Below are positions 1-7,585 of a stretch of DNA of 33,277 nt, piece by piece; position 1 is the stretch's first letter, and each line of letters begins with the position of its first letter. The DNA is taken from NCBI GenBank assembly GCA_029242745.1, contig JAQWTI010000018.1:1-33277 (forward strand), given 5' to 3'. The DNA comes from Acidimicrobiales bacterium (GTDB taxonomy: Bacteria > Actinomycetota > Acidimicrobiia > Acidimicrobiales > MedAcidi-G1). Under the pieces are notes generated by a model. That model worked only from the letters and a program-made list of their open reading frames with translations. It searched no databases and was not told the origin of the DNA. The translations under genes were made by a program, and so were the position numbers.

Positions 1-151
1 TCAAGTCCCTCCGCGCCCACTACGTAAAGTTGCAGATTGACAAAATTGCTTATCTGAGTGGTTGGCGAGGCCGTTTTGGGTCCCAGGTTTTCCGCTGAGG
101 GTTTCAAGCCCAGCGCCTACCATTTATCGGTGAATTGTTACCAAATGGGGG
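1..151. other. Left edge and leader of the Rieske operon
   Basis: Plus frame 3 is open from the window edge to a TGA at 96-98, giving 31 residues that could be the tail of an upstream gene. I do not recognise it, and the length is within chance. The rest is the leader of the oxygenase gene and ends in a run of six G at 146-151 that serves as its ribosome binding site. No convincing -35/-10 pair or hairpin was seen. Confidence 0.3.
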
Positions 152-160
152 GTGAACTTG

Positions 161-1342
161 ATGGATTCAGACAATCCGATATTTGCGACTGACCGCTACG
201 TCGGCACTCGTGTACCAATAGAGGACGCTGAGCCCCTGCCGCCTGACGTCTACTTTTCTCAAGCATGGTACGACCGCGAGATCGAGACCATCTTTCGGAA
301 ACGGTGGCTCGTCGCTACTCGCGAGGAAGAGATTCCCAATCCGGGGGACTACGTACGGCTAGACATCGTGGGTGAGCCATTGTTGATTGTCCGTGATGAT
401 GGAGGTCAAGTTCGCGCCTTATCGGCATCCTGTCGACATCGCGGTTCAGAGCTGATGACTGGCCATGGGAACTGCCGCAAAATAGTGTGCCCCTACCATG
501 CGTGGACCTACTCGCTTGAAGGGAAGCTACTTGCGACGCCTTCAATGAACGAGGCGCGTGGGTTCGACAAGTCAGAGCACAATCTCCCCAGTGTGCGTAC
601 TGAAACCTGGGGTGGCTTCGTATTCATCAATTTTGACCCTGGTGCCGTCTCATTGATGGAGTCGCTCGGCGGGCTCGTTGATCGGCTGGCCAGTTACCGC
701 CTCGAAGAGATGAAGGTCACCAAAAAGTGGGAGAACAGGTTCAACGCGAACTGGAAAATCTGGGTGGAGAACTCTCGGGAGGGATACCACGTGCGGACCG
801 TGCACCGCGAATCTCTCGACACGTTCTACCCCGGTGCCGTTCGAACCGCCTTTGAAGCTGGCGGTGAGCCAATGAGCTACGCAATTAACAGCAGCGACAA
901 TGAAAATGGCCTCTACGTCCACCGCAACCACACACTGCCCTTCGTCGACGGCCTCTCACCCCAAGACAACGAGAGCACCCACTTCATCATTCATTACCCG
1001 CACCTCCTCTTGAACGTTCCTCCTGACCGGATCACGTTTCACCAGTACTTTCCAGAGGGCCCCGAATGGACCCGGATTGTCTCGTGGTGTTGCTTCCCGC
1101 AATCCACCATCGATCTACCTGAGTTCGAGACCGAAGTCGAAGAGAAGTACTACCCCTCGATGGATCTGTTCCTCGCTGAGGACAAGGGAATATGTGAGAT
1201 TGTTCACCGAGGTATTGGTGGACAGCTTGCCAAGTTGTCCCGTTACTCGCCTACCGAGGAACGGACCGTTCACGAGTTTTCCAACTACGTGCTCGACCAT
1301 GTTCTCGGCCCGGAAACAGCCGTTGACAAGGTGTCGAAATGA
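161..1342 (+). CDS. Rieske non-heme iron oxygenase, alpha subunit
   Basis: Terminal oxygenase that would use O2 and electrons from a separate reductase to hydroxylate or N/O-dealkylate a small molecule. The Rieske [2Fe-2S] centre is complete: Cys91-x-His93, sixteen residues, then Cys110-xx-His113. The catalytic domain has the mononuclear iron ligands His210, His215 and Asp341 (in an EDKGICE motif). The residue three before His210, which relays electrons between subunits, is Glu207; most aromatic-ring dioxygenases have Asp there, whereas carnitine-oxygenase-type members have Glu. That suggests, but does not prove, an amine-type substrate. I chose ATG 161 because the G-run at 146-151 sits at proper spacing; GTG 152 in the same frame touches it. 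The stop overlaps the next gene as ATGA (1339-1342). No reductase or ferredoxin gene is in the window. Confidence 0.92.
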   Translation: MDSDNPIFATDRYVGTRVPIEDAEPLPPDVYFSQAWYDREIETIFRKRWLVATREEEIPNPGDYVRLDIVGEPLLIVRDDGGQVRALSASCRHRGSELMTGHGNCRKIVCPYHAWTYSLEGKLLATPSMNEARGFDKSEHNLPSVRTETWGGFVFINFDPGAVSLMESLGGLVDRLASYRLEEMKVTKKWENRFNANWKIWVENSREGYHVRTVHRESLDTFYPGAVRTAFEAGGEPMSYAINSSDNENGLYVHRNHTLPFVDGLSPQDNESTHFIIHYPHLLLNVPPDRITFHQYFPEGPEWTRIVSWCCFPQSTIDLPEFETEVEEKYYPSMDLFLAEDKGICEIVHRGIGGQLAKLSRYSPTEERTVHEFSNYVLDHVLGPETAVDKVSK

Positions 1343-1731
1343 ACATCCGTGAGAATATCTCCATACCTAACGTCGCTGAACCAGCCGATCCACGAGCGGG
1401 ATCACAGTGCATCCGCAAGGGCAACCTGCTTTTTATTTCCGGCCAGATCGCACTCAACGACGGAGAACTAGTTGGACCTGAAGACCCCCTTGAGCAGTGC
1501 CGCCAGTGCCTTCGACATATCGAAAGTTACGTCTCCGAAGCTGGCGGGACTCTCGACGATGTGGTGTCGCTCGACATTTTCCTCACCGACATCCAATATC
1601 GACCGGCCGCAGGTCAAGCCAGGGCAGAGTTCTTCAACGAGCCGGGCCCGAGCGCCACGGTGGTAGGAGGGGTGGATCTCGCATTCGAGGGGCTCCTCGT
1701 TGAGATCAGCGCCCGCGTAGTTCTCCCATGA
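1339..1731 (+). CDS. RidA/YjgF/UK114-family protein
   Basis: 130 residues, the usual family length (E. coli RidA has 128). Classical RidA hydrolyses reactive enamines and imines. Family features seen are the GNLLFISGQIAL strand near residues 28-39, the helix with EQCRQCL, and the C-terminal GLLVEISA strand. The catalytic arginine of RidA (Arg105 in E. coli) has no counterpart by eye: Ser105-Ala106 stand there, in PGPSATVVG. This may therefore be one of the Rid subfamilies without imine deaminase activity. Start and stop overlap the neighbours as ATGA at both ends, so it is translated with the oxygenase and the phosphotriesterase-like enzyme. An imine or enamine from oxidative N-dealkylation would be a sensible substrate; that is inference. 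Confidence 0.88.
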   Translation: MNIRENISIPNVAEPADPRAGSQCIRKGNLLFISGQIALNDGELVGPEDPLEQCRQCLRHIESYVSEAGGTLDDVVSLDIFLTDIQYRPAAGQARAEFFNEPGPSATVVGGVDLAFEGLLVEISARVVLP

Positions 1732-2789
1732 AGGGCGGGTGGGCACAGACTGTGCTGGGGCCAGTCGATGCCGCAGATCTCGGCATCACGCTGGCTCATG
1801 ACCATGTCCTCATGGACGGATCGTTTATGTATGTCGATCCGCCGGCCAGTGCCGATCAGTATCTTGCAGACGAGCAGATCACGCTCGACAACCGGGGCTG
1901 GATCGCGTACCACTGGACGTCAAGTCACCACAATGTGCATCTCGATTCTGAAGACGTGGCAATTGCGGAGTTGCAGCGGTTCGTGGCTGCTGGTGGACGA
2001 ACTGTCGTGGATCCCACCAACAACGGTTTGGGTCGCGACCCGCGTCCCCTTGTGCGTATTGCGGAAGCGACAAGCAGCCACATCATCGTGGGTTCCGGCT
2101 ATTACCTGGGGGGCACACACCCTGACGATATGGACGACCGGTCAATGGACTCCATCACCGACGAGATCATGACTGACATCTGCGTAGGAATCGGTGAGAC
2201 GGACGTGAAATCTGGACTAATCGGTGAGATCGGCTGCACCTACCCCTGGCTACCCAATGAGAAGAAGAGCCTCCGGGCCGCTGTGGCCGCTCAAGTTGAG
2301 ACTGGAGCACCCCTCATGGTTCATCCCGGTCGTGATCCGGTATCACCCGTTGAGATCACGAAAATCGTAGATGAGGAAGGCGGCGACCTCAATCGCACGA
2401 TCATCTGCCACATCGACCGCACTTGCACCGACCGGTCGTGGCTGAGCGATCTGGCAGCCACCGGCTGTTATTTGGAATACGACCTGTTCGGCAACGAGAG
2501 CTCGTGGTATCCGCCCAACCCGGCGGTCGACATGCCTTCTGATGCCGAGCGAATGGATGTTGTGCTCTGGCACTTTGAGCAAGGACTCGAGGACAAGGTG
2601 CTCCTGTCGCACGACATCGCCACCAAGCATCGGCTTCATGCCTATGGCGGTCTCGGCTACGACCATCTGCTCACCAATGTCGTACCTCGTTTGCGTCAGC
2701 GCGGGCTTTCTGAAATAGAGATCAACACGCTGACAACTGATAATCCGGCACAGATATTTGCGTTTGCGCCACCCGGAGGATGTTCCTAG
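1728..2789 (+). CDS. Phosphotriesterase-family metal-dependent hydrolase
   Basis: TIM-barrel hydrolase of the amidohydrolase superfamily, PTE/PHP branch. The binuclear metal site is visible: His24-Asp-His26 on strand 1, Glu167 in GEIG as the bridging ligand (the place of the carbamylated lysine in true phosphotriesterase), His199 in MVHPGR, His228 in CHIDRT and Asp296 in LLSHDI. A bridging Glu is typical of the PHP-like members rather than organophosphate hydrolases. Activity is probably on a lactone, ester or amide. Length 353 is normal. ATG 1728 overlaps the previous stop by four bases, so it belongs to the Rieske-RidA operon and may hydrolyse the product of those two. The native substrate is unknown. 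Confidence 0.88.
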   Translation: MKGGWAQTVLGPVDAADLGITLAHDHVLMDGSFMYVDPPASADQYLADEQITLDNRGWIAYHWTSSHHNVHLDSEDVAIAELQRFVAAGGRTVVDPTNNGLGRDPRPLVRIAEATSSHIIVGSGYYLGGTHPDDMDDRSMDSITDEIMTDICVGIGETDVKSGLIGEIGCTYPWLPNEKKSLRAAVAAQVETGAPLMVHPGRDPVSPVEITKIVDEEGGDLNRTIICHIDRTCTDRSWLSDLAATGCYLEYDLFGNESSWYPPNPAVDMPSDAERMDVVLWHFEQGLEDKVLLSHDIATKHRLHAYGGLGYDHLLTNVVPRLRQRGLSEIEINTLTTDNPAQIFAFAPPGGCS

Positions 2790-2874
2790 AGAGATGACGG
2801 CGGCCAGTTGTGTTAAACCAGCGGAAACCTCGCATGACAAACGCCCACAACGGTTCCATTCGTAGCCTCAAAGC

Positions 2875-3594
2875 ATGACTCGCCCACTCACCGACCACGG
2901 AGTTCTCACCTTCGACTGCTACGGCACCCTCATTGACTGGGAGTCCGGGATCTGGGATGCGTTCCAGCCTCTACTAGTGGCGAATCTGCCAACAGGCCTC
3001 ACACGAAAAAGCCTGATTGAAACCTTCAACGACTTGGAGGCTCAACAGCAGGCTGCAGCGCCCACCATGACCTATCCCACCGTCTTGGAGTGTGTGCACC
3101 GGACGTTCGCTGAGGATCTGGCGCTGAAGACGTCACCAATCCTCGACAATGATTTTGGGGCATCAGTCCCGTCTTGGCCAGCGTTTCCTGATTCGGCTGA
3201 TGCCCTCAGGTTCCTCTCACAACACTTCGGGCTTGTGATCCTCAGCAATGTCGACCGTGCGGGCTTTGCGGCCTCCAACGCCCTATTGGGCGTCGAGTTC
3301 GACGCCATCTACACAGCCGAGGACATCGGCTCGTACAAGCCCAATCTTTTCAACTTTGAATACCTGATTGAACACGTGAAGTCCGACTTGGGATACAGCA
3401 AATCAGACATCTTGCATACAGCCCAGGGCATTAGACACGACCACATCCCGGCCCGCTCAATAGGTCTCGACAACTCATGGATCGACAGAAATCGCTTATC
3501 GGAAACTGGTGCTGCCGGCCTTCCAGCAACCGACCACCTGTTCTTCTCGATGGCCGAGATGGTCGCTGCCGTGCAGGCTGAGTTGACCCCGTGA
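2875..3594 (+). CDS. HAD-superfamily hydrolase, 2-haloacid dehalogenase type II-like
   Basis: Motif I (FDCYGTLIDWE) supplies the nucleophile Asp14. Motif II is LSNVD around Ser124-Asn125, motif III is Lys155 in SYKPN, and an acidic motif IV lies near Asp189. The CYGT motif with a helical cap after it fits the haloacid dehalogenase/phosphatase subgroup. At 239 residues it is close to L-2-haloacid dehalogenases. Known members cleave carbon-halogen bonds or phosphate esters; which applies cannot be told here. It starts 85 bases after the previous gene with no clear ribosome binding site before ATG 2875, so it may have its own leader or be read from the upstream transcript. Confidence 0.85.
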   Translation: MTRPLTDHGVLTFDCYGTLIDWESGIWDAFQPLLVANLPTGLTRKSLIETFNDLEAQQQAAAPTMTYPTVLECVHRTFAEDLALKTSPILDNDFGASVPSWPAFPDSADALRFLSQHFGLVILSNVDRAGFAASNALLGVEFDAIYTAEDIGSYKPNLFNFEYLIEHVKSDLGYSKSDILHTAQGIRHDHIPARSIGLDNSWIDRNRLSETGAAGLPATDHLFFSMAEMVAAVQAELTP

Positions 3595-3705
3595 CAAGAA
3601 TCGCCTCATTGTTTGGAGAGGTGTTGTAAATGGGGCGAGGGGTCAGTTCCGTTGGGCCCGTGGCAGCGTTTAGGAAGAAACACGCAATTCATATCAACCC
3701 TAGGA

Positions 3706-3736
3706 TTAGTCGTTAATCAGGTACGACTGGAGGAGG
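3706..3736 (+). promoter_or_regulatory. Leader hairpin next to the ribosome binding site of the six-gene operon
   Basis: AGTCGT at 3708-3713 and ACGACT at 3723-3728 are perfect complements around a nine-base loop; G-U pairs could add two more steps and draw in the first bases of the strong Shine-Dalgarno GGAGGAGG (3729-3736). A second, overlapping dyad GATTA-N5-TAATC lies at 3704-3718. The arrangement could affect access to the start at GTG 3741 or bind a regulator. The rest of the 146-base gap (3595-3740) shows no clear promoter to me. Confidence 0.3.
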
Positions 3737-3740
3737 ACTG

Positions 3741-4607
3741 GTGTCGTCGGTGGCGGACTTCTATATCGACGTTGACGGCGTACAAACTCATGTAACAGAA
3801 GCGGGGACCGGGCCCACTGTCGTCTTGCTCCACGGGGCTGCCGTCGGTGTCGATTCGACGCTTACGTGGTGTCGCACGATGCGGGCACTATCGGATCAGT
3901 TTCGGCTCGTAGCGTTTGATCAGATCGGGTTCGGGCGAACAGACATGCCGAGAGACGGCATTTATAAGAACCGGTTAGAACGCACAGAGCATGTCCGATC
4001 GACACTACGCGCACTCGAAGTGACCACAGCTTGTCTTGTAGGGCACTCGGAGGGAGCGTTCATTGCTTCCCGTCTGGCGATCACAGATCCAGACCTTGTT
4101 CGATCGTTGGTGATCGTCACCTCAGGAGGAACGGCTCCGTACCTTGGTGAGCCAGAGGACAAGAAATGGATATCGGCATGCGAGAAGACCTACAACGACC
4201 CCCAGCGACTCAGCAACGAAGAGGCCTTCATCCAGTCTGACGCTCATCTGAGCCGGGGCAAAGACCCCGAGTACGAGGCGATTCTCAGGCAAAACTTTGA
4301 ACAGGCAAACAAATCTGGGCAAATTGAGATCTTTCAGAGAATGCCAGAAGCTGAAGTCGACTACCAGAAATACCGAGAACTGCAGGAAACCCATGTCCTG
4401 CCATACCTTTCAGAAATCGATATCCCGAGTCTTCTGATTTGGGCGGACAAGGACCCGACCGTTCCCGTAAGCAGGGGTCATGCCCTATGGGAGCGAATAC
4501 CAGCAGCAGAGATGCAGATCCTGAGTAACGCAGGCCACTACGTCATGCACGACCGACCAGAGAGCTTCAACGGCATTATCAGGTCATTCGCAGGTGTCCA
4601 ACCGTGA
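3741..4607 (+). CDS. Alpha/beta hydrolase, meta-cleavage-product-hydrolase-like
   Basis: Alpha/beta-fold hydrolase of 288 residues with the full triad: Ser103 in the nucleophile elbow GHSEG, Asp238 in WADKDP and His266 in NAGHYVMHD. The oxyanion HG is at 31-32 (LLHGAA). The overall pattern resembles carbon-carbon bond hydrolases of aromatic meta-cleavage pathways and related esterases, with a cap region around residues 130-220. GTG 3741 is preferred because it directly follows GGAGGAGG at 3729-3736. It is the first gene of a six-gene operon; its stop overlaps the ectoine-synthase-like gene as GTGA (4604-4607). The substrate is unknown. Confidence 0.88.
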   Translation: MSSVADFYIDVDGVQTHVTEAGTGPTVVLLHGAAVGVDSTLTWCRTMRALSDQFRLVAFDQIGFGRTDMPRDGIYKNRLERTEHVRSTLRALEVTTACLVGHSEGAFIASRLAITDPDLVRSLVIVTSGGTAPYLGEPEDKKWISACEKTYNDPQRLSNEEAFIQSDAHLSRGKDPEYEAILRQNFEQANKSGQIEIFQRMPEAEVDYQKYRELQETHVLPYLSEIDIPSLLIWADKDPTVPVSRGHALWERIPAAEMQILSNAGHYVMHDRPESFNGIIRSFAGVQP

Positions 4608-5290
4608 TAGTCCGCAGCGTTGACGAATATCAGTCCCTGGGACGAACGGTCGAACTTGCTGATGGACGAGCGACCTCAACGAGGCTCATCACGGCCCGTG
4701 ACGGCATTGGCTTTTCTCTCGCTTTCGTGACACTCGAGGCAGGGCTCACTTTTGACCTCTGGTACAAGCACCACTGGGAAACGAATGTGATACTGGGTGG
4801 CGCGGTGCTTCTCTCGGATCTCGAGAGGGGTAATTCTTGGGACCTGGACCGTGACTCCGTTTACATAGTCGGCCCCACGGACCGGCACCGTCTGAAAGCA
4901 CACACTCCGATAGAGGTTCTGAGCGTGTTCTGCCCAGCGGTCAACGGAGATGAGAATCACGATGCTGATGGCTCCTATCCGCCCACAGGGCCTATCCCAC
5001 CACGCTGCGAATCAATGGCAGTTCGAACTGGGTGCGACGCAGCGGTAACCGCCGTCGATGGTGTAGGCGTGGTGGTCACCCGAATTGAGGTGGGGGGGCA
5101 AGGAGAGTTTCCGGCTCAACAAGCCGCTTCTGCCTACTATTTTCCTGCCGGATCAGGAACCGCAGAAGATGAATTGGGTCTGCAGAACGAAGTTCGTGAC
5201 CGTTCAGTTGTTCTGGTGGAACCCGAGGAGGCAATCAGGTTTCACATGGCCTCACCGACTCCAGTTGTTGCTTTCTGGGCCGCCCAGTGA
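4604..5290 (+). CDS. Ectoine-synthase-like (EctC-type) cupin with C-terminal extension
   Basis: Residues 1 to about 130 match EctC by eye: the start MIVRS, STRLIT, DGIGFS, YKHHWE, the SVYIVGP strand and a late DENHDADGSYP. The iron ligands known from structural work on EctC (Glu57, Tyr85, His93) have counterparts at Glu59, Tyr87 and His95, all with the same offset of two, and the substrate-contacting Tyr52 falls at Tyr54. The tryptophan near the N-terminus of EctC is not evident. True EctC is about 130 residues; this has 228, and residues 135-228 look like a second, metal-ligand-poor cupin half. No ectA, ectB or ectD is nearby, so making ectoine here is unlikely. EctC closes a cyclic amidine by losing water, and the reverse ring opening would fit a catabolic operon; that is inference. 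GTG 4604 and GTG 5287 couple it to its neighbours. Confidence 0.8.
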   Translation: MIVRSVDEYQSLGRTVELADGRATSTRLITARDGIGFSLAFVTLEAGLTFDLWYKHHWETNVILGGAVLLSDLERGNSWDLDRDSVYIVGPTDRHRLKAHTPIEVLSVFCPAVNGDENHDADGSYPPTGPIPPRCESMAVRTGCDAAVTAVDGVGVVVTRIEVGGQGEFPAQQAASAYYFPAGSGTAEDELGLQNEVRDRSVVLVEPEEAIRFHMASPTPVVAFWAAQ

Positions 5291-6942
5291 GAAAAACAGA
5301 GGCCCTTCAGATGCGTTCAGCCGACGAGCTGATGGACATTGATCAACTAGCGTCCACGAAGCCGTACCGATTGAGTTTTGCCAGAACACTGATCCAACGG
5401 ATGACGACGGAAAGGTGGTTGATTGAGCCCAAGAAAATGGAACTAGACGCGAATGGCATCGGCACTGCGATCTACCAGGTCACAGCATCCGGACACCAAA
5501 TAACCTTTGTGGCCTTCTCCGACGACGTTCCGGACGAAAAACGCAGTGGCCGATTGTCTGAAACACGTTTCGACGGAATGGGGTTTCTCTGTCACGGCGA
5601 AGTTACGGAGGAGCGCCTCAACACAGAGCGTGAATCCATGAAATTGCGCTCAAGAGGTCGAACCGACTGGGAGACCATTGGGTGGACGCTCGCTACACGA
5701 AGCAAACGATCATTCGACCGAGTGGTGAACCTACTTTCCAGAGGAGCCCAACCGGACTTAGGCAGGCTCGCATCCGATGGTGGTTATCTATTCCGGAATA
5801 ATGGCTATTACGGCAATGGCCGCCATGGAACCCGCATGTGGCAATCGCTACCGGTCGACCACCCGCTCAGTCACCCCTATCACCCGGAAATGTTTGCCCT
5901 GTACCTTTGGCGCCAATTTAGTTTCGACCTGGTAGACGAAATGGCTCGACTCCGCTCTCCGAAGGCCACGTGTCTCCATGGCGACATCAAGCGAAAAATT
6001 GGAATCGGAAATTCAACAGGCCAGGGAATCTCCACGTTTCTGACCAAGTGGCCAGGGTGGATGCATGCATGGAACGTCTTGAGGGAGACAGCAATTGTTC
6101 AGTCCACAAACACATCGGCAAGTGAAACCGACATCGAGAGGGCCCGAACGCTTCTTCACCGTGCAGCCGCCTACATGGCGTACAGAGATGGAAGCAAGGA
6201 CCGCTACGGATGTCCAGACTCAGAACTAATTAGCGACCTCAACGCAATTGAAGCGAAGTTCGACGACCTCGTAGCAACCGGTCAATCCTGGAGTCGACTC
6301 GTGGTCTGGGCGCGCGCCCACTGTCACCCCGAGGCATCAGACCTTTTCAATTCCATCCTTACTGAGACGTACCCGGATCTAGTAGATGAACTCGATAGAG
6401 ACTTTGCAACACTGATGCTGCGCGCCACAGATGTGGCCCCCCATCAAACAGTTGCTGAACTTAGAAGTCTTATATCTGACAGATACGCGTGGACTCAGAA
6501 TTGGCTCTCTTCTCCGAATTTCTTCTACCGCTCCGAGGAGCATGGGGAACAACGAGTCGGAAGTCGTCAGGTGGACGATGGAGAGTCGATGGAAACCTTC
6601 ACTGCGCTCTGCAACGACGTGGCGGCACTATCAGATGACTTGGAGAGCTGCGATGCAAGCGAATCGGTGGGGTCGTTCCTGCTTCGCCATCCCGGTCATC
6701 GATTCCTGATCGAGCGAATCCAAACCTTCGGAACGGACACGTACGCGGAGATCCGCGCCAATGTCGCTGGAGATTCGTGGGTGCCGGCTAAAGCAGGAAA
6801 ATTTGTTCTGAGCAACTTCGGTATGGAGTTGTCCAGTGCGCACAACCATCGCTTTGTGCAGGGCATTTTCTATCAAGGTGCCCCTCTCCCTGAAGATTTG
6901 GCAACAGGGCGAAAGATGGATTGGATCTACCCGAATGTCTGA
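5287..6942 (+). CDS. Uncharacterised conserved-looking 551-residue protein
   Basis: I do not recognise a named domain. No signal peptide, membrane segment, Walker motif or zinc site is evident. The sequence looks like a folded soluble protein. Residues 15-110 look like a mixed alpha/beta N-terminal part. A glycine/asparagine-rich stretch with FRNNGYYGNG lies near 165-180, and HGDIKRKIGIGNSTGQG near 232-248 reads like a conserved ligand-binding or catalytic loop. A helical part follows, and FFYRSEEHGEQRVG occurs near 415. I have an uncertain memory of similar proteins next to DUF3726 genes in other bacteria, which fits the next gene. GTG 5287 overlaps the previous stop (GTGA); ATG 5311 is an in-frame alternative. 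The 3' end overlaps the next gene by eight bases. Confidence 0.8.
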   Translation: MRKTEALQMRSADELMDIDQLASTKPYRLSFARTLIQRMTTERWLIEPKKMELDANGIGTAIYQVTASGHQITFVAFSDDVPDEKRSGRLSETRFDGMGFLCHGEVTEERLNTERESMKLRSRGRTDWETIGWTLATRSKRSFDRVVNLLSRGAQPDLGRLASDGGYLFRNNGYYGNGRHGTRMWQSLPVDHPLSHPYHPEMFALYLWRQFSFDLVDEMARLRSPKATCLHGDIKRKIGIGNSTGQGISTFLTKWPGWMHAWNVLRETAIVQSTNTSASETDIERARTLLHRAAAYMAYRDGSKDRYGCPDSELISDLNAIEAKFDDLVATGQSWSRLVVWARAHCHPEASDLFNSILTETYPDLVDELDRDFATLMLRATDVAPHQTVAELRSLISDRYAWTQNWLSSPNFFYRSEEHGEQRVGSRQVDDGESMETFTALCNDVAALSDDLESCDASESVGSFLLRHPGHRFLIERIQTFGTDTYAEIRANVAGDSWVPAKAGKFVLSNFGMELSSAHNHRFVQGIFYQGAPLPEDLATGRKMDWIYPNV

Positions 6943-7585
6943 GTTGGCTTCCAAAACCTCTCGCCTCACCGAGTGGGAGGTCCGGACACACGGTGCGGGT
7001 GCACTCCGGGTAATGGGCGTCCCCTTCGGCGCGACTGACTCGGCTGCCCGTGTCCTCTGGTGGAATCAGGCGATGAACGTCCCGGCCATCGAATGGCTTA
7101 TGGCTAATGAGGAAACGGTCCGGGCCGCAGCCACTTCACCGCTCAGAATTGCTGATAGTGCAGCCCGGTCGATAACGGTGGATGCCAATGGCCAGTCGGT
7201 GCTTACCGCAGGTATAGCGGCATTCGATGTGGCATGTGCGGAAGTCCAAGTCGCAGTGCCGCTGACGGTGCACCTCGTCAACACGGTAGGTGTTGAGATG
7301 GCACATTATTTCGTGGCGCTTGGCCGCCAGCGAAAGGTCGCCGCCACAGTCCGGACTGAACAAACAGCAGTGACCTTTACTGTTGGAGGCGAAGTGGGAG
7401 CCGGGCGAACCGACACGTCCTTACTGGAAGACGCTCTTCGCCGCGGAGTAGCGGTCGAGGCACAAACTGCAATCGAGTTTCTAAACCGTGCACACCGGCT
7501 TTGGGTTCCTTCTTCGGAACGCTCCCGGGCGCAGGGTTCGTCCATTACCGACATCCCACCTGACCACCAGACGGAGCAGCGATGA
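6935..7585 (+). CDS. Small DUF3726-like protein of unknown function
   Basis: 216 residues from ATG 6935. The open frame extends further upstream, but this start gives an eight-base overlap with the previous stop and begins at the natural N-terminus. The first 40 residues (LTEWEVRTHGAGALRV followed by a helix and a WW-containing helix) resemble the opening of DUF3726 proteins, which begin with a helix-GAG-helix pattern. This is recall, not a search. The middle is rich in Ala, Thr and Val strands, and the end (after about residue 190) looks unstructured. It lies between the 551-residue protein and the formamidase-like gene with four- and eight-base overlaps, so the three are probably made in fixed ratio and may form a complex (inference). 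Confidence 0.65.
   Translation: MSELASKTSRLTEWEVRTHGAGALRVMGVPFGATDSAARVLWWNQAMNVPAIEWLMANEETVRAAATSPLRIADSAARSITVDANGQSVLTAGIAAFDVACAEVQVAVPLTVHLVNTVGVEMAHYFVALGRQRKVAATVRTEQTAVTFTVGGEVGAGRTDTSLLEDALRRGVAVEAQTAIEFLNRAHRLWVPSSERSRAQGSSITDIPPDHQTEQR

Noticed and set aside
1077-1352. Overlapping frames within the Rieske, RidA, phosphotriesterase and other enzyme genes
   Set aside because: Shadow frames with Arg/Ser/Pro-rich translations lying fully under well-supported genes.
3613-3795. 60-residue plus-strand frame in the gap before the six-gene operon
   Set aside because: Composition is not protein-like, and it crosses the start of the alpha/beta hydrolase in another frame. The gap reads better as a leader.
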